Below, one piece after another: positions 9,768-18,902 of a DNA stretch of 64,000 nt. The DNA lies in NCBI GenBank assembly GCA_027038965.1, contig JALWFG010000005.1, positions 186,001-250,000 of the forward strand. The letters run 5' to 3'. The notes beneath the pieces are model-generated. The model saw nothing but the letters and a program-made list of their open reading frames with translations, had not been told where the DNA came from and ran no database searches. Made by a program: the position numbers and the translations under genes. The stretch is from Candidatus Desulfofervidaceae bacterium. GTDB lineage: Bacteria; Desulfobacterota; Desulfofervidia; Desulfofervidales; Desulfofervidaceae. Each line of letters begins with the position of its first letter. Position 1 is the stretch's first letter.

Positions 9768-10363
9768 GGGATGTAAATGATATAAGTGTCCTTTTTGTTG
9801 ACGATGAAGTAAGGATTTTACATGCCATTAATCGGATGCTAAGACGAGAAAAATATAAAAGGCTCTTTGCCTCCTCCGCCAAAGAGGCCCTGGAAATCAT
9901 GGAAAAGGAACCTGTGCATGTCTTGGTTACCGATTTACGAATGCCAGAAATGGACGGTCTCACCCTCATTCGGAAAGTAAAAGACAGGGACCCCGATATC
10001 GTATGCGTGGTAGTAACTGCTTATTCTCAGGTTCCTACTCTATTGGCTGCTATTAACCAAGGCCATGTTTTTCGGTATATTACCAAACCTTGGAATTCAG
10101 AAGAAGACTTTAGAAAAATCATTGAAGAGGCCATCCAATACCATATGCAACAAAGTGAAGAAAAAAATCTTATTCAAAGGCTTTTTCTTCAGAATAAAAT
10201 CCTAGCAAATAGTGTGAAGAAATGCGAGGAAAAGCTGGAAACATTGAATGAATACTTTGTTAATCAGATAGAACCCCTTATAAAAAATCTAATTCAGGAA
10301 AAATCACCTCAAGAATATGAAAGTGCCATGCAAAAATTGGAAGAGTTTAAAAAGAGGTTTTAA
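9764..10363 (+). CDS. single-domain response regulator with long coiled-coil tail
   Basis: This 199-residue protein has a receiver (about 6-125) with VLFVDDEV, Asp in VLVTDLRMPEMDG, VVTAYS and ITKPWNSEED. A predicted coiled coil occupies about 130-199. Start and stop of the preceding gene overlap as ATGA, so this is the fourth co-translated member of the operon. Its receiver is of the same KPWN type as the two before it, suggesting duplication within the operon. No output domain was recognised. Confidence 0.88.
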   Translation: MRDVNDISVLFVDDEVRILHAINRMLRREKYKRLFASSAKEALEIMEKEPVHVLVTDLRMPEMDGLTLIRKVKDRDPDIVCVVVTAYSQVPTLLAAINQGHVFRYITKPWNSEEDFRKIIEEAIQYHMQQSEEKNLIQRLFLQNKILANSVKKCEEKLETLNEYFVNQIEPLIKNLIQEKSPQEYESAMQKLEEFKKRF

Positions 10364-10462
10364 AAAAAAGGCCAATCAACTCTAAGGAACCCCTTTGGAG
10401 CAGGCAGGTGAGGCTTAGAAGATTTATTGACCGTTTTAGTTTTTTATGGCAAGATGCAAGTT

Positions 10463-11323
10463 ATGCAAGCCCCACATGCCATTTTGCTTCTCTCTTGTCC
10501 CGATAAAAGGGGCATCGTAGCCTCTGTCTCTCGCTTTATTTACCAAAATGGCGGCAACATCGTTCATGCTGAACAATACACCGATACCAGCCAAAACCGC
10601 TTTTTTATGAGAATTGAATGGGATCTTAAAAATTTCCAATTAAAACGGGATAAAATCGCTCAAGCCTTCATCCCCATAGCCAAGGAATTTAAAATGGAAT
10701 GGCGACTTCATTTCAATGACCATATCCCCAATGTAGCCGTTTTTGTCTCAAAGACCTCTCATTGTTTGTATGAACTCCTTTTAAGACAACGCTCTGGGGA
10801 ACTTATGGGAAATATCAAACTCATCATCAGTAACCATTCCAATTTACGGTATATTGCAGAAAATTTTGGAATCCCCTTTTATGTTCTGGCTGTTACCCCT
10901 GAAACCAAGATAAAGGTAGAAGAAAAGGAATTAAGGCTTCTTCAGGAACATGAAATTGAGCTTGTTATCTTGGCGCGCTATATGCAAATCTTAACCCCAA
11001 ATTTCGTCAACCACTATCCTAACCGTATTATTAATATTCACCATTCATTTCTTCCTGCCTTTGCAGGTCCCCACCCCTATCATCAGGCCAAGGAAAGGGG
11101 CGTAAAGGTTATAGGGGCCACCAGCCATTATGTTACCCCAGAATTGGATGCGGGACCCATCATTGAGCAAGACGTAATTCGAGTTAGCCACCGGGACAGT
11201 ATTGAAAACTTGATTCAAAAGGGAAGAGACATCGAAAAACTTGTTCTGGCTCGGGCCGTAAAAATGCACCTTGAAAATCGCATTATTGTTTATGAAAACC
11301 GCACCATCGTCTTTGACACCTAA
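10463..11323 (+). CDS. purU: formyltetrahydrofolate deformylase
   Basis: This enzyme hydrolyses 10-formyl-THF to formate and THF, balancing the one-carbon pool. An N-terminal ACT domain (LLLSCPDKRGIVASVS) precedes a formyltransferase-like domain. The latter has the catalytic Asn/His/Asp set: IINIHHSFLPAF for the Asn and first His, and ELDAGPIIEQD for the Asp. The start is uncertain: ATG codons at 10454 and 10463 and a TTG at 10427 share the frame with no strong Shine-Dalgarno. The 10463 start fits the family N-terminus best. Confidence 0.9.
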   Translation: MQAPHAILLLSCPDKRGIVASVSRFIYQNGGNIVHAEQYTDTSQNRFFMRIEWDLKNFQLKRDKIAQAFIPIAKEFKMEWRLHFNDHIPNVAVFVSKTSHCLYELLLRQRSGELMGNIKLIISNHSNLRYIAENFGIPFYVLAVTPETKIKVEEKELRLLQEHEIELVILARYMQILTPNFVNHYPNRIINIHHSFLPAFAGPHPYHQAKERGVKVIGATSHYVTPELDAGPIIEQDVIRVSHRDSIENLIQKGRDIEKLVLARAVKMHLENRIIVYENRTIVFDT

Positions 11324-11948
11324 AATTTTGGAGCAAGAGGCAAAAATAAGGCAATTTGCAGAAGTAGCTGAGAATATATTCGCCCCTGCTTATCCTGTGG
11401 TAGCCAAGCAAATTCTTAAAACTGTCAGCCTAAACAGGGGACTCGCCTTGGACATAGGAACAGGATCGGGCCTTTTGGCTCATGAACTTTCAAGGCAATC
11501 TGATCTAAGGGTTGTGGCCTTGGACAACAAACTTAAAATGTTAGCCATTGCCCAAGAAACACTCAAACAAAAAGATGATTTAAATAAAATATATCTTTGT
11601 GCTGGGGATGCAATAGAACTTCCCTTTAGAAATGGGAGTTTTGACTTAGTTGTTAGTCGTGGCTCCTTTTTCTTTTGGCAGGATAAAATAAAGGGGCTCA
11701 AAGAAGTTCATCGGGTTTTAAGATTCGGCGGAAAGGCCATGATTGGAGGTGGGTTTGGGACCAAAGAAATTAAACAAAAGATTGCCTCTCAGGTCAAGGC
11801 AGTTTATCCAGACTGGGAAGAAAGGGTAAAAAAACGATTCAAAAAATTTTCTAAAGAGAAATTAAGTGCCCTGACAATGGCGGCTGGGATAACAAAGGCA
11901 AAAATTATCCATGATGAGGCCAATATCTGGATTGTTTTTCAAAAATGA
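11292..11948 (+). CDS. class I SAM-dependent methyltransferase
   Basis: About 218 residues with a Rossmann-type SAM domain: motif I LALDIGTGSGLLAHEL, an acidic strand end VVALDNK, motif II-like GDAIELPFRNGSFDLVVSRG and the post-motif HRVLRFGGKAMIGGG. The substrate is unknown; the layout resembles UbiE/Methyltransf_11 proteins. It overlaps purU by 32 bp, or by 53 if a TTG at 11271 is used, and overlaps the DUF434 gene by 4 bp. Confidence 0.85.
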   Translation: MKTAPSSLTPKILEQEAKIRQFAEVAENIFAPAYPVVAKQILKTVSLNRGLALDIGTGSGLLAHELSRQSDLRVVALDNKLKMLAIAQETLKQKDDLNKIYLCAGDAIELPFRNGSFDLVVSRGSFFFWQDKIKGLKEVHRVLRFGGKAMIGGGFGTKEIKQKIASQVKAVYPDWEERVKKRFKKFSKEKLSALTMAAGITKAKIIHDEANIWIVFQK

Positions 11949-12598
11949 AAGATTTGTTTAAGGCAGCTCAGGATATGAGATATCTTTTAGCTCAGGGCTA
12001 TCCTAAAGTTCAAGCCCTAACATGGGTTGGCAATAGATACCAACTGAGTAAAACTCAAAGAGAATTGTTGAATCGTGGAATCGTTGCTCCCCTAGTTGCC
12101 CTCAGAAGATCTCAAAAAAAGGCAGGGCTTTGGCGATTACAAAAAGCAGTCCTGGGCATAGATGGACACAATGTACTTATCACCATAGAGAGTGCCCTTA
12201 AAGGCAAACAATTGCTCTTGGCAAACGATGGTTTTGTAAGAGATATTTCTGGTGTCTCAAGCAGTTATAGGACAACCAATTTCACCTGGAAGGCACTTGA
12301 AATGATTTTTGTTCTTTTTTCTATTTATAAGCCTTTCTGTACAGATTGGTATTTCGATGCCCCTTTATCCCATAGTGGCTTGTTAGCCCACAAGGTAAAA
12401 AAGATGCTTGAAGCCCATCGGTTTACTGGCAAAAGCCAAGCCGTAGCGGTGCCTGAAAAATTTTTAAGAAATTATGACTTAATTGCTACCAGTGATAGTG
12501 CATTAATTGATATTTGTGCCGAAGTTATTGATTTAGCAGGAGAAGTGATAAATTTCTTCGGCCTAGCAAGAAGCAAGAATTTTTTATCTTTTTTATAA
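11945..12598 (+). CDS. DUF434 domain-containing protein
   Basis: The 217-residue protein matches my recollection of the DUF434 family. An N-terminal helical part contains the AQDMRYLLAQGYPKVQALTWVGNRY segment, here split over residues 8-32. A second part holds GIDGHNVLITIESAL and the DWYFDAPLSHSG motif, with acidic residues that suggest a nuclease- or PIN-like fold. Later residues include ATSDSALID. Function is not established. It is coupled (ATGA) to the upstream methyltransferase and is followed by a nitroreductase after 10 bp. Confidence 0.75.
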   Translation: MKDLFKAAQDMRYLLAQGYPKVQALTWVGNRYQLSKTQRELLNRGIVAPLVALRRSQKKAGLWRLQKAVLGIDGHNVLITIESALKGKQLLLANDGFVRDISGVSSSYRTTNFTWKALEMIFVLFSIYKPFCTDWYFDAPLSHSGLLAHKVKKMLEAHRFTGKSQAVAVPEKFLRNYDLIATSDSALIDICAEVIDLAGEVINFFGLARSKNFLSFL

Positions 12599-12608
12599 GG
12601 AGTCAGCC

Positions 12609-13247
12609 ATGAATACATTAGAGGCCATTTACAGCCGAAAAAGCATTAGGGGATTCTTCCCCCAACCAGTACCTAAAGAATTAATCAAAAGGGTTTTGGA
12701 AGCTGCTTGTCAGGCCCCTTCGGCCTGCAACATGCAACCATGGGAATTTATAATAGTTCAGGCAAAGGCCAGAGAAAACCTCATAAAGGCCTTACTTGAT
12801 GCCTATGAGAAGGAAAAGAGGCCATCACGAACCCAAAGTAAAATTCCAGCCAAATATAAAGAAAGAATGCAAAGTTTATTCAATGCCATAAGGCCCTTTA
12901 CAGAAAAGACGCCTCGTTTTGACACCTGGAGAGGCAGCTTGGAATTTTATCAAGCCCCGGTAGTTATTATTGTAGGGAAGGATAAAAATATTGACTATAT
13001 TCGCTTGCTGGACATTGGCCTGGCCGTAGAGAATCTCATGCTTGCCGCTCATGAATTGGGACTAGGCACTTGTCCCATTGGACTTACCTTGAGATATGCC
13101 GATGTCATTTCTAAAACCCTTAACTTGCCCTCACAACTGGAATTGGTTTTGACCATTGCCCTTGGATATCCCAATCCAAATTTGGAAGTCAATAAATTCA
13201 AGGCCCCCAAGATAGGGATAGAGGAATGTATAACCTGGATGGAATAA
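12609..13247 (+). CDS. nitroreductase family FMN oxidoreductase
   Basis: The 212-residue protein has the family start (IYSRKSIRGFFPQPV), the FMN phosphate-binding Arg-Ser-Arg-type segment, the ACQAPSACNMQPWEF motif and GLGTCPIGL near the C-terminus. Members are dimeric FMN enzymes that reduce nitroaromatics, quinones or other acceptors with NAD(P)H. The natural substrate cannot be inferred. A good AAGGAG site sits 9 bases before the ATG. It is the last gene of the purU-containing run. Confidence 0.88.
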   Translation: MNTLEAIYSRKSIRGFFPQPVPKELIKRVLEAACQAPSACNMQPWEFIIVQAKARENLIKALLDAYEKEKRPSRTQSKIPAKYKERMQSLFNAIRPFTEKTPRFDTWRGSLEFYQAPVVIIVGKDKNIDYIRLLDIGLAVENLMLAAHELGLGTCPIGLTLRYADVISKTLNLPSQLELVLTIALGYPNPNLEVNKFKAPKIGIEECITWME

Positions 13248-13363
13248 ATTATAAAGGACAAATACCCCAAAATTTTTCTTGCTTTTTTATTCTGAAATGT
13301 GCTAGTTTTGCACTAGATTTGTTCTCTTCGTTTCTAATTAGGGAAGGATAAAAGGAATAAACA

Positions 13364-15274
13364 ATGGGGCTTGGGTCTAACTCCTCAACTCATTCAAACA
13401 AAAAACGGACAAGCTCACTCAAGCTGGTCATTGCTCTAGGTTTTTTTATTTTTGCGGCTGAGTTTTTTATTATGGTTTTCCTTAAAGGAACCTTCACCTT
13501 TCCTGCTAATGTGGAAAATTTGGTAGATGCGTCCATCCTCTTAATTGTCATGTCTCCTGCCCTTTTTCTGCTATACCAAGAGCTAGAACATAAAAAACGT
13601 ATAGAGATAAACTTAAAAAGAGAAAGGGATAAATTCAAGGCCATTTTTGAGGGCTCTGGTGATGGAATTAGAATTATAGATACCAATTTTAACGTCATGA
13701 GTGCAAATAACGTAATGGCCCATCTTGCAGGTATTTCTGTAGAGGAGCAAATAGGGAAAAAGTGTTACGAATCGTTCCCTTCAAGTGACTGTGGCACTCC
13801 AAATTGCACCCTAAAGCGAATTTTGAAAGGGGAACCTATTGTAATTGAGGAAAGGCTTCGGAGTACCCCTCGGGGCAAAGTTTGGATGCAACACTCGGCA
13901 TCTCCCTTAAAGAATGGAGAAGGGCAAATTATAGGCATTATTGAAATCTTCAGGGACATCCATTCCCGAAAGCAGATGGAAGAAGCCCTTCGAGAGGCAG
14001 AAAGGCGTTACCGCACAGTGGTAGAAAACTCCCCTTCAGGCATTTTTGTGCTCCAAGATGGGATTTTGAAATTTGTCAACCCAAGGTTTGCTTTTATATT
14101 TGGATACCCTCACCCCAAAGATTTAATCAATGTTGAATTGAAAAAGCTATTTGATAAACAGGAATACCATCGCTTGAACCAGCTTATAGAAAAGGTCATG
14201 AAAAATGGAAGGATTATTCAACGTCTAGAACTCCAAGGGGTTAAGGCAAATGGAGAAAGGGTTATCTTGGGGCTAACAATATCTAAGATTGATTATCAGG
14301 ACAGACCGGCAATATTAGGACAAGGAGCAGATATTACCAAACGTAAGGAAACAGAGAAAAAATTAAAGGAGGCCTTGGACGGATTGAAAAAAATGCAGGC
14401 TCAGCTTGTGCAACAGGAAAAAATGGCCTCTATCGGCCAATTGGCCGCAGGTATTGCCCATGAAATGAACAACCCAGCAGGCTTCATTGCCAGCAATTTT
14501 AGAAATCTGCGTGAGTATATGGAAGACTTCAAGGCATTGCTTAAAGAGTACCAAAATCTATTAATCAAATTGGAACGGGGCCAGGAGATAACAAGGACAG
14601 AAATAGAAAAAGTCAGACAGTTTGAGAAAGAGGTAGATTTGGAATTCATGTTAAATGATATCAAGGAACTGTTTGAAGAAACCGAAGAAGGCATAAATAG
14701 ACTTACAGAGATTATCCAAAATTTGAGGAACTTTTCTCGAGTGGATCAAATGGGAGATTATACTGAATACAACATCAACGAAGGTATAAAAAGCACTCTA
14801 GTGATTGCCCGTAATGAATATAAATATCATGCCGAAGTGAAGACAAAATTAGGAAATATTCCACCTGTCTATTGCCACCCAGGACAAATCAATCAGGTAC
14901 TTATGAACATTATAGTTAATGCGGCCCAAGCTATAAAAAGCCAAAAAAGAAAGGATAAGGGAACCATCTTCATAAAGACTTATAGCGACGACGAATACGT
15001 ATATTGCCAAATTTCAGATGATGGCCCGGGAATACCAAAAGAAATTCAAGATAAAATTTTCGATCCATTCTTTACCACCAAAGAACCAGGTAAGGGTACT
15101 GGATTGGGACTGAGTATTTGTTACGATATCATTGTAAACAAACATAAAGGGGCCATTTGGGTTGAAAGTGAACCAGGTAAAGGGACCACTTTCTTTATAA
15201 AGCTTCCTCTTAAGAAAACTCCAACAGAGGGGAATAGGCCTATTTTGGGACATTTAGACACCATCTTATTTTAG
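13364..15274 (+). CDS. membrane-associated PAS-PAS histidine kinase
   Basis: The 636-residue sensor has two hydrophobic segments near the N-terminus (about 20-42 and 51-69). PAS1 (about 85-205) carries the cysteine cluster KCYESFPSSDCGTPNC; PAS2 is about 212-330. The HisKA motif is AAGIAHEMNNPAG, with ATPase motifs NIIVNAAQAI, SDDGPGIP and GKGTGLGL. The kinase half is strikingly like that of the 6348-8036 protein, so it may share that operon's receivers. No response regulator is adjacent. The insert between the H-box helices (about 400-440) is also shared. A possible promoter lies around 13305-13333. Confidence 0.9.
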   Translation: MGLGSNSSTHSNKKRTSSLKLVIALGFFIFAAEFFIMVFLKGTFTFPANVENLVDASILLIVMSPALFLLYQELEHKKRIEINLKRERDKFKAIFEGSGDGIRIIDTNFNVMSANNVMAHLAGISVEEQIGKKCYESFPSSDCGTPNCTLKRILKGEPIVIEERLRSTPRGKVWMQHSASPLKNGEGQIIGIIEIFRDIHSRKQMEEALREAERRYRTVVENSPSGIFVLQDGILKFVNPRFAFIFGYPHPKDLINVELKKLFDKQEYHRLNQLIEKVMKNGRIIQRLELQGVKANGERVILGLTISKIDYQDRPAILGQGADITKRKETEKKLKEALDGLKKMQAQLVQQEKMASIGQLAAGIAHEMNNPAGFIASNFRNLREYMEDFKALLKEYQNLLIKLERGQEITRTEIEKVRQFEKEVDLEFMLNDIKELFEETEEGINRLTEIIQNLRNFSRVDQMGDYTEYNINEGIKSTLVIARNEYKYHAEVKTKLGNIPPVYCHPGQINQVLMNIIVNAAQAIKSQKRKDKGTIFIKTYSDDEYVYCQISDDGPGIPKEIQDKIFDPFFTTKEPGKGTGLGLSICYDIIVNKHKGAIWVESEPGKGTTFFIKLPLKKTPTEGNRPILGHLDTILF

Positions 15275-15286
15275 TCAAATTTTTCT

Positions 15287-15763
15287 CTACGCTAAGTTCA
15301 AATCATCCTTTATTTGTCCAAAATGGTCAATATTGGTAACAAACTCAATTTTTCTTCCCTTCTGGTCAAAAAAGATATCCAATTTTAAAAATTTGGCTGG
15401 AAATAGAAAGGAAGGTAGCTTATCTGCCCATTCAATCACCGTAACCCCATCGGGATCCAAGTACTCCTCTAATCCTAAAGAACTCCACTCTGCATTGGGT
15501 TCTAAACGATAAAGGTCAATATGATAAAGGGAAATGCGACCAGGATATTCATTAACAAAGGTAAAGGTAGGACTGGTAACAGGGTATTTTTCAGGGACAT
15601 CTAACCCCTTAGCAATACCCTTGGTAATCCACGTTTTGCCAGCTCCCAATTCTCCACAAAGCAAAATCACATCTCCTATCTGGGCCCTTTTTCCAATCAC
15701 TTCGCCCATCAGCAAGGTTTCGGATGGGCTTTGAGCGTAATAAACAAAACTGTATTCCCTCAT
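15287..15763 (-). CDS. tsaE: tRNA threonylcarbamoyladenosine biosynthesis protein TsaE
   Basis: This P-loop ATPase assists TsaB-TsaD in making t6A37 on ANN-decoding tRNAs. Walker A is GELGAGKTW, followed by TSPTFTFVNEY and the HIDLYRL and VIEWADKL motifs typical of TsaE. I use the ATG at 15763, which overlaps the nnr stop (ATGA) and has an AAGGCG site. A longer frame reaching upstream lacks homology in its first 32 residues. It is the distal gene of the phoH operon. Confidence 0.93.
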   Translation of the reverse strand: MREYSFVYYAQSPSETLLMGEVIGKRAQIGDVILLCGELGAGKTWITKGIAKGLDVPEKYPVTSPTFTFVNEYPGRISLYHIDLYRLEPNAEWSSLGLEEYLDPDGVTVIEWADKLPSFLFPAKFLKLDIFFDQKGRKIEFVTNIDHFGQIKDDLNLA

Positions 15764-17328
15764 TCTTCGCCTTCTCTTGCTACAACTTCCCAGGCCTTTG
15801 GGAGATAATTGGCTAGCTCTTGGGCCAATAAGCCTATGCCTCCATTTTTTTCTACCCATAAATCTCCAGCCAAACCGTGTAAAAACACACCTAAAATGGC
15901 GGCCTCTTTGGCAGATTCCCCTTGAGCCAAAAGCCCACCAATTACCCCAGTTAACACATCCCCTACTCCTCCACTAGCCATGGCTGGATTGCCAGTAGAA
16001 TTGATGAATATCTCTCCGTCAGGAGTTGCTATCAATGTGCGCGCCATTTTCAAAACCACAATGACCCCATATTCAGTTGCTAGCTCCTTACTTACCTCAA
16101 TCTTATTTCTTAATACCTCAGGCACACTAGCCTTTATCAAACGGGCCATCTCGCCAGGATGAGGGGTCAAGATAATATCCACCTTTCTCTCCTTAAGAAT
16201 GTTTAAATCCTGGGCCAATACATTCAAACCATCGGCATCAATTACTAGCGGGGTCTCTGCTTCAATAATTATCCTTTCCAAAAGCTTCCTTATAGAAGGA
16301 GCGGTTCCCAAACCCGGACCAAAACAAACGACCTTATACCGTAATCCAGAGGTCTTTATTTCGTCCCAAGCCTCAGGGGCAAGAAACATCCCTTCTGATT
16401 CTGGCAAAGGAAGGGTCATGGCCTCGGTCAGCTTTACCTCCAAAATGGGATTCAGGCTCTTAGCAACACCCAATGTAACAAGGCCAGCTCCAATTCGAAG
16501 GGCACCTAAACAGGCCAATGTAGCCGCCCCTGTTTTCCCAGGGGAACCGGCAATCACCAATACATGGCCGGCTTTGCCTTTATGCATATCTACCGGACGA
16601 GGAGGCAAAATATCCCTTATGTCATCACTTGTAACCAGATGGTGTTTTAAATTAAAGGTAGCCACTACTTGAGGTGGAATCCCGATATCTATAATTTCTA
16701 GCGCCCCTACATAATGAGCCCCTGGATAAATGATTTGACCTATTTTGGGTAACCCAAAGGTAACGGTCAAATCTGCCCTAACCGCATCTCCCAAGGGATA
16801 ACCGGTCTCACTACCTAGACCAGTAGGCATATCTACAGCCACTACAAATCCTGGAAAGGTTTCATTTATAAAAGAGACGGCTTCTTTAATAAGTCCCCTC
16901 AATTCGTTTTTCAAACCTGTACCTAAAAGGGCGTCTATAATAAGGTCACAGGCAATCAAATATTCCCTCGCCTTAAACCAACCAGTCTCATCCTGCACTT
17001 CAACGATGGGGACTCCTAACTTCTCAGCAATCTTGAGGTTTACAGCGGCTTCCCCCTTAAGTTGCTCTTTTTTCCCCAAAAGGAATACTCGAACCAAATA
17101 GCCTTCCTCATGTAAATACCGGGCGATTACTAACCCATCTCCCCCATTATTGCCCTTTCCACAAAGGATTCCAATAACAGCCTCTTGAAGGTGTTTGAGA
17201 AAATACTCTTTTATATGTTTGAATGCCCCTCTGCCTGCATTTTCCATAAGTACTATACCTGGAATCCCCAGCTCTTCTATAGTAAACTGATCTATCATTT
17301 GCATTTCCTTAGCTGTAACAAGTTTCAT
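15760..17328 (-). CDS. nnr: bifunctional NAD(P)H-hydrate epimerase / ADP-dependent dehydratase
   Basis: This repair enzyme returns hydrated NAD(P)H to the active form. The 522-residue fusion has the N-terminal YjeF_N epimerase (MENAGRG, GKGNNGGDGL, DALLGTGL, DMPTGL; residues 1 to about 215). The C-terminal kinase-like dehydratase (about 230-510) has GKAGHVLVIAGSPGKTGAA, DADGLN and GNPAMASGGVGDVLTG. Its ends overlap acpS and tsaE by 4 bp each. Confidence 0.95.
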   Translation of the reverse strand: MKLVTAKEMQMIDQFTIEELGIPGIVLMENAGRGAFKHIKEYFLKHLQEAVIGILCGKGNNGGDGLVIARYLHEEGYLVRVFLLGKKEQLKGEAAVNLKIAEKLGVPIVEVQDETGWFKAREYLIACDLIIDALLGTGLKNELRGLIKEAVSFINETFPGFVVAVDMPTGLGSETGYPLGDAVRADLTVTFGLPKIGQIIYPGAHYVGALEIIDIGIPPQVVATFNLKHHLVTSDDIRDILPPRPVDMHKGKAGHVLVIAGSPGKTGAATLACLGALRIGAGLVTLGVAKSLNPILEVKLTEAMTLPLPESEGMFLAPEAWDEIKTSGLRYKVVCFGPGLGTAPSIRKLLERIIIEAETPLVIDADGLNVLAQDLNILKERKVDIILTPHPGEMARLIKASVPEVLRNKIEVSKELATEYGVIVVLKMARTLIATPDGEIFINSTGNPAMASGGVGDVLTGVIGGLLAQGESAKEAAILGVFLHGLAGDLWVEKNGGIGLLAQELANYLPKAWEVVAREGEE

Positions 17329-17720
17329 TCCTCTTCTCCTTTTATTGCCCTATATAATACCACTACTGCCACAGCATAATGGCCATCGTGTGTTAAAGTA
17401 ACTTGACTTCTAAGACCATTCTGTTTACAAATTTCACTGGCTCGACCATAAAGACAAAGGATTGGTTGGCCTGAAGGTAAATTTTTTACCTCTATAAGTT
17501 TCCAATGCAATCCCTGCCTCCACCCAAGCCCTACTGCCTTGGCAAAGGCCTCTTTGGCCCCGATTCTAGCAGCAAGTTCCGGCCAAGGACTTTTTCGCCG
17601 CAGGCAATGATTAATTTCATCTACAGTAAATATCCGTTTTAAGAAACGCCTTCTCCAACGTTCATATAATTGCTTTATCCTTGGGATATAAACCACATCT
17701 ACACCTATACCATAAATCAT
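17325..17720 (-). CDS. acpS: holo-[acyl-carrier-protein] synthase
   Basis: It transfers 4-phosphopantetheine from CoA to apo-ACP. The protein has the family start MIYGIGVDVV with the metal-binding Asp, and the RIGAKEAFAKAVGLG motif containing the catalytic/metal Glu. ATG 17720 is chosen because AAGGAA lies just upstream and the protein then starts like other AcpS proteins. It overlaps nnr by 4 bp and lies 20 bp after pdxJ. Confidence 0.93.
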   Translation of the reverse strand: MIYGIGVDVVYIPRIKQLYERWRRRFLKRIFTVDEINHCLRRKSPWPELAARIGAKEAFAKAVGLGWRQGLHWKLIEVKNLPSGQPILCLYGRASEICKQNGLRSQVTLTHDGHYAVAVVVLYRAIKGEEE

Positions 17721-17740
17721 CTTCCATTCCTTGCTTCGCT

Positions 17741-18463
17741 CTATCTTTCGCAATGTCTTAGAATTTCCACCATTTCTCTTACTGCCCTTTCAAAACCTAC
17801 TAAGACCGCCCTGGCCACAATACTATGTCCAATGCTAAATTCATATATCTCTTTTACCTTTGCCAAAGGATAGATATTGACATAGTTAAGACCGTGTCCG
17901 GCCTTTACCATTAACCCTAGCTCATGGGCATATTTCACAGCCTCTAATAAACGCTCAAGCTCCTTTTTCTGGTCCTCTCCTAAAGCATCTGCATACCGCC
18001 CGGTATGTAATTCAATTATTTCTGCTCCGGTTTCTTTAGCAGCAGTAATTTGGTGGGGTTCAGGGTCAATAAAAAGGCTCACCTTAATATTGCCTGCTTG
18101 AAGACGCCTTACAGCTTCGGTAATCTGGTCTTGCATCCCTGCTACATCTAGCCCCCCTTCAGTAGTCAATTCCTGCCTTTTTTCAGGGACTAAAGTGGCA
18201 ATATCTGGCTTGACATCAAGGGCAATTTTTATAATCTCTTCGGCTGCAGCCATTTCCAAATTCAAGCTTGTTTTTACTGTTTGTCTCAATATATATAAAT
18301 CTCTTTCTTTAATGTGTCTCCTATCCTCTCGCAAATGGACAACAATGCCCTCTGCCCCAGCCAATTCTGCCAAGGCCGCTGCTACAACCGGGTCTGGCTC
18401 ATTGACACGCCTAGCCTCTCTTACAGTAGCCACATGGTCAACATTAACTGCCAATTTTGCCAT
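17741..18463 (-). CDS. pdxJ: pyridoxine 5'-phosphate synthase
   Basis: This TIM-barrel enzyme condenses 1-deoxyxylulose-5-phosphate with 3-amino-2-oxopropyl phosphate to make vitamin B6 by the DXP-dependent route. Motifs include [15 protein letters not shown] (active-site Asp/His), [19 protein letters not shown] and KAGHGLNY. It is 240 residues, normal for PdxJ. The gene lies one base after ybeY and precedes acpS, the common pdxJ-acpS order. Confidence 0.95.
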   Translation of the reverse strand: MAKLAVNVDHVATVREARRVNEPDPVVAAALAELAGAEGIVVHLREDRRHIKERDLYILRQTVKTSLNLEMAAAEEIIKIALDVKPDIATLVPEKRQELTTEGGLDVAGMQDQITEAVRRLQAGNIKVSLFIDPEPHQITAAKETGAEIIELHTGRYADALGEDQKKELERLLEAVKYAHELGLMVKAGHGLNYVNIYPLAKVKEIYEFSIGHSIVARAVLVGFERAVREMVEILRHCER

Positions 18464-18464
18464 T

Positions 18465-18902
18465 TTAATCCTCCCAATATGGTTTATGTTTTAAAACTTC
18501 CCACAATTTACGCATCATTTTTTCGTGTTTAGGGTGGTCATGGTGATACCCTAACAAATGCAATAAGCCATGAATGAGATAAAAATCTATCATTTCCGCC
18601 AAATCAAACCCACATTCTTGAGCCTCTCTAGTAGCGGTATCTAAAGAAATAACAATGTCGCCTAACAAATCAGGATGCAACCCAAAAGACTCTCCTTCTT
18701 GCATACAGAAGGAAAGAACATTTGTAGGGGCGTCCTTTTGACGGTATCTTTTGTTTAATTCCCTTATTTCTTCATCTGTCGTAAAACGAATTCCGATCTC
18801 GGCGTTATCAAGGCCCAAATATTCTAGTAACCGTCTGATTTTATTATTTACTTTCTCTTCTTCAATTGTTCTTCCCATCTCTTGACCTATCCAAATTCTC
18901 AC
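18465..18902 (-). CDS. ybeY: endoribonuclease YbeY
   Basis: This zinc-dependent protein is needed for 16S rRNA 3' maturation and ribosome quality control. The hallmark HGxLHLxGYDH motif is present as [18 protein letters not shown], with three zinc-binding His. [12 protein letters not shown] is also typical. The start is uncertain: a GTG at 18902 has AAGGAG at ideal spacing and fits the family start, while ATG codons exist at 18938 and 18878. It overlaps the upstream HD-domain gene. Confidence 0.9.
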   Translation of the reverse strand: MRIWIGQEMGRTIEEEKVNNKIRRLLEYLGLDNAEIGIRFTTDEEIRELNKRYRQKDAPTNVLSFCMQEGESFGLHPDLLGDIVISLDTATREAQECGFDLAEMIDFYLIHGLLHLLGYHHDHPKHEKMMRKLWEVLKHKPYWED

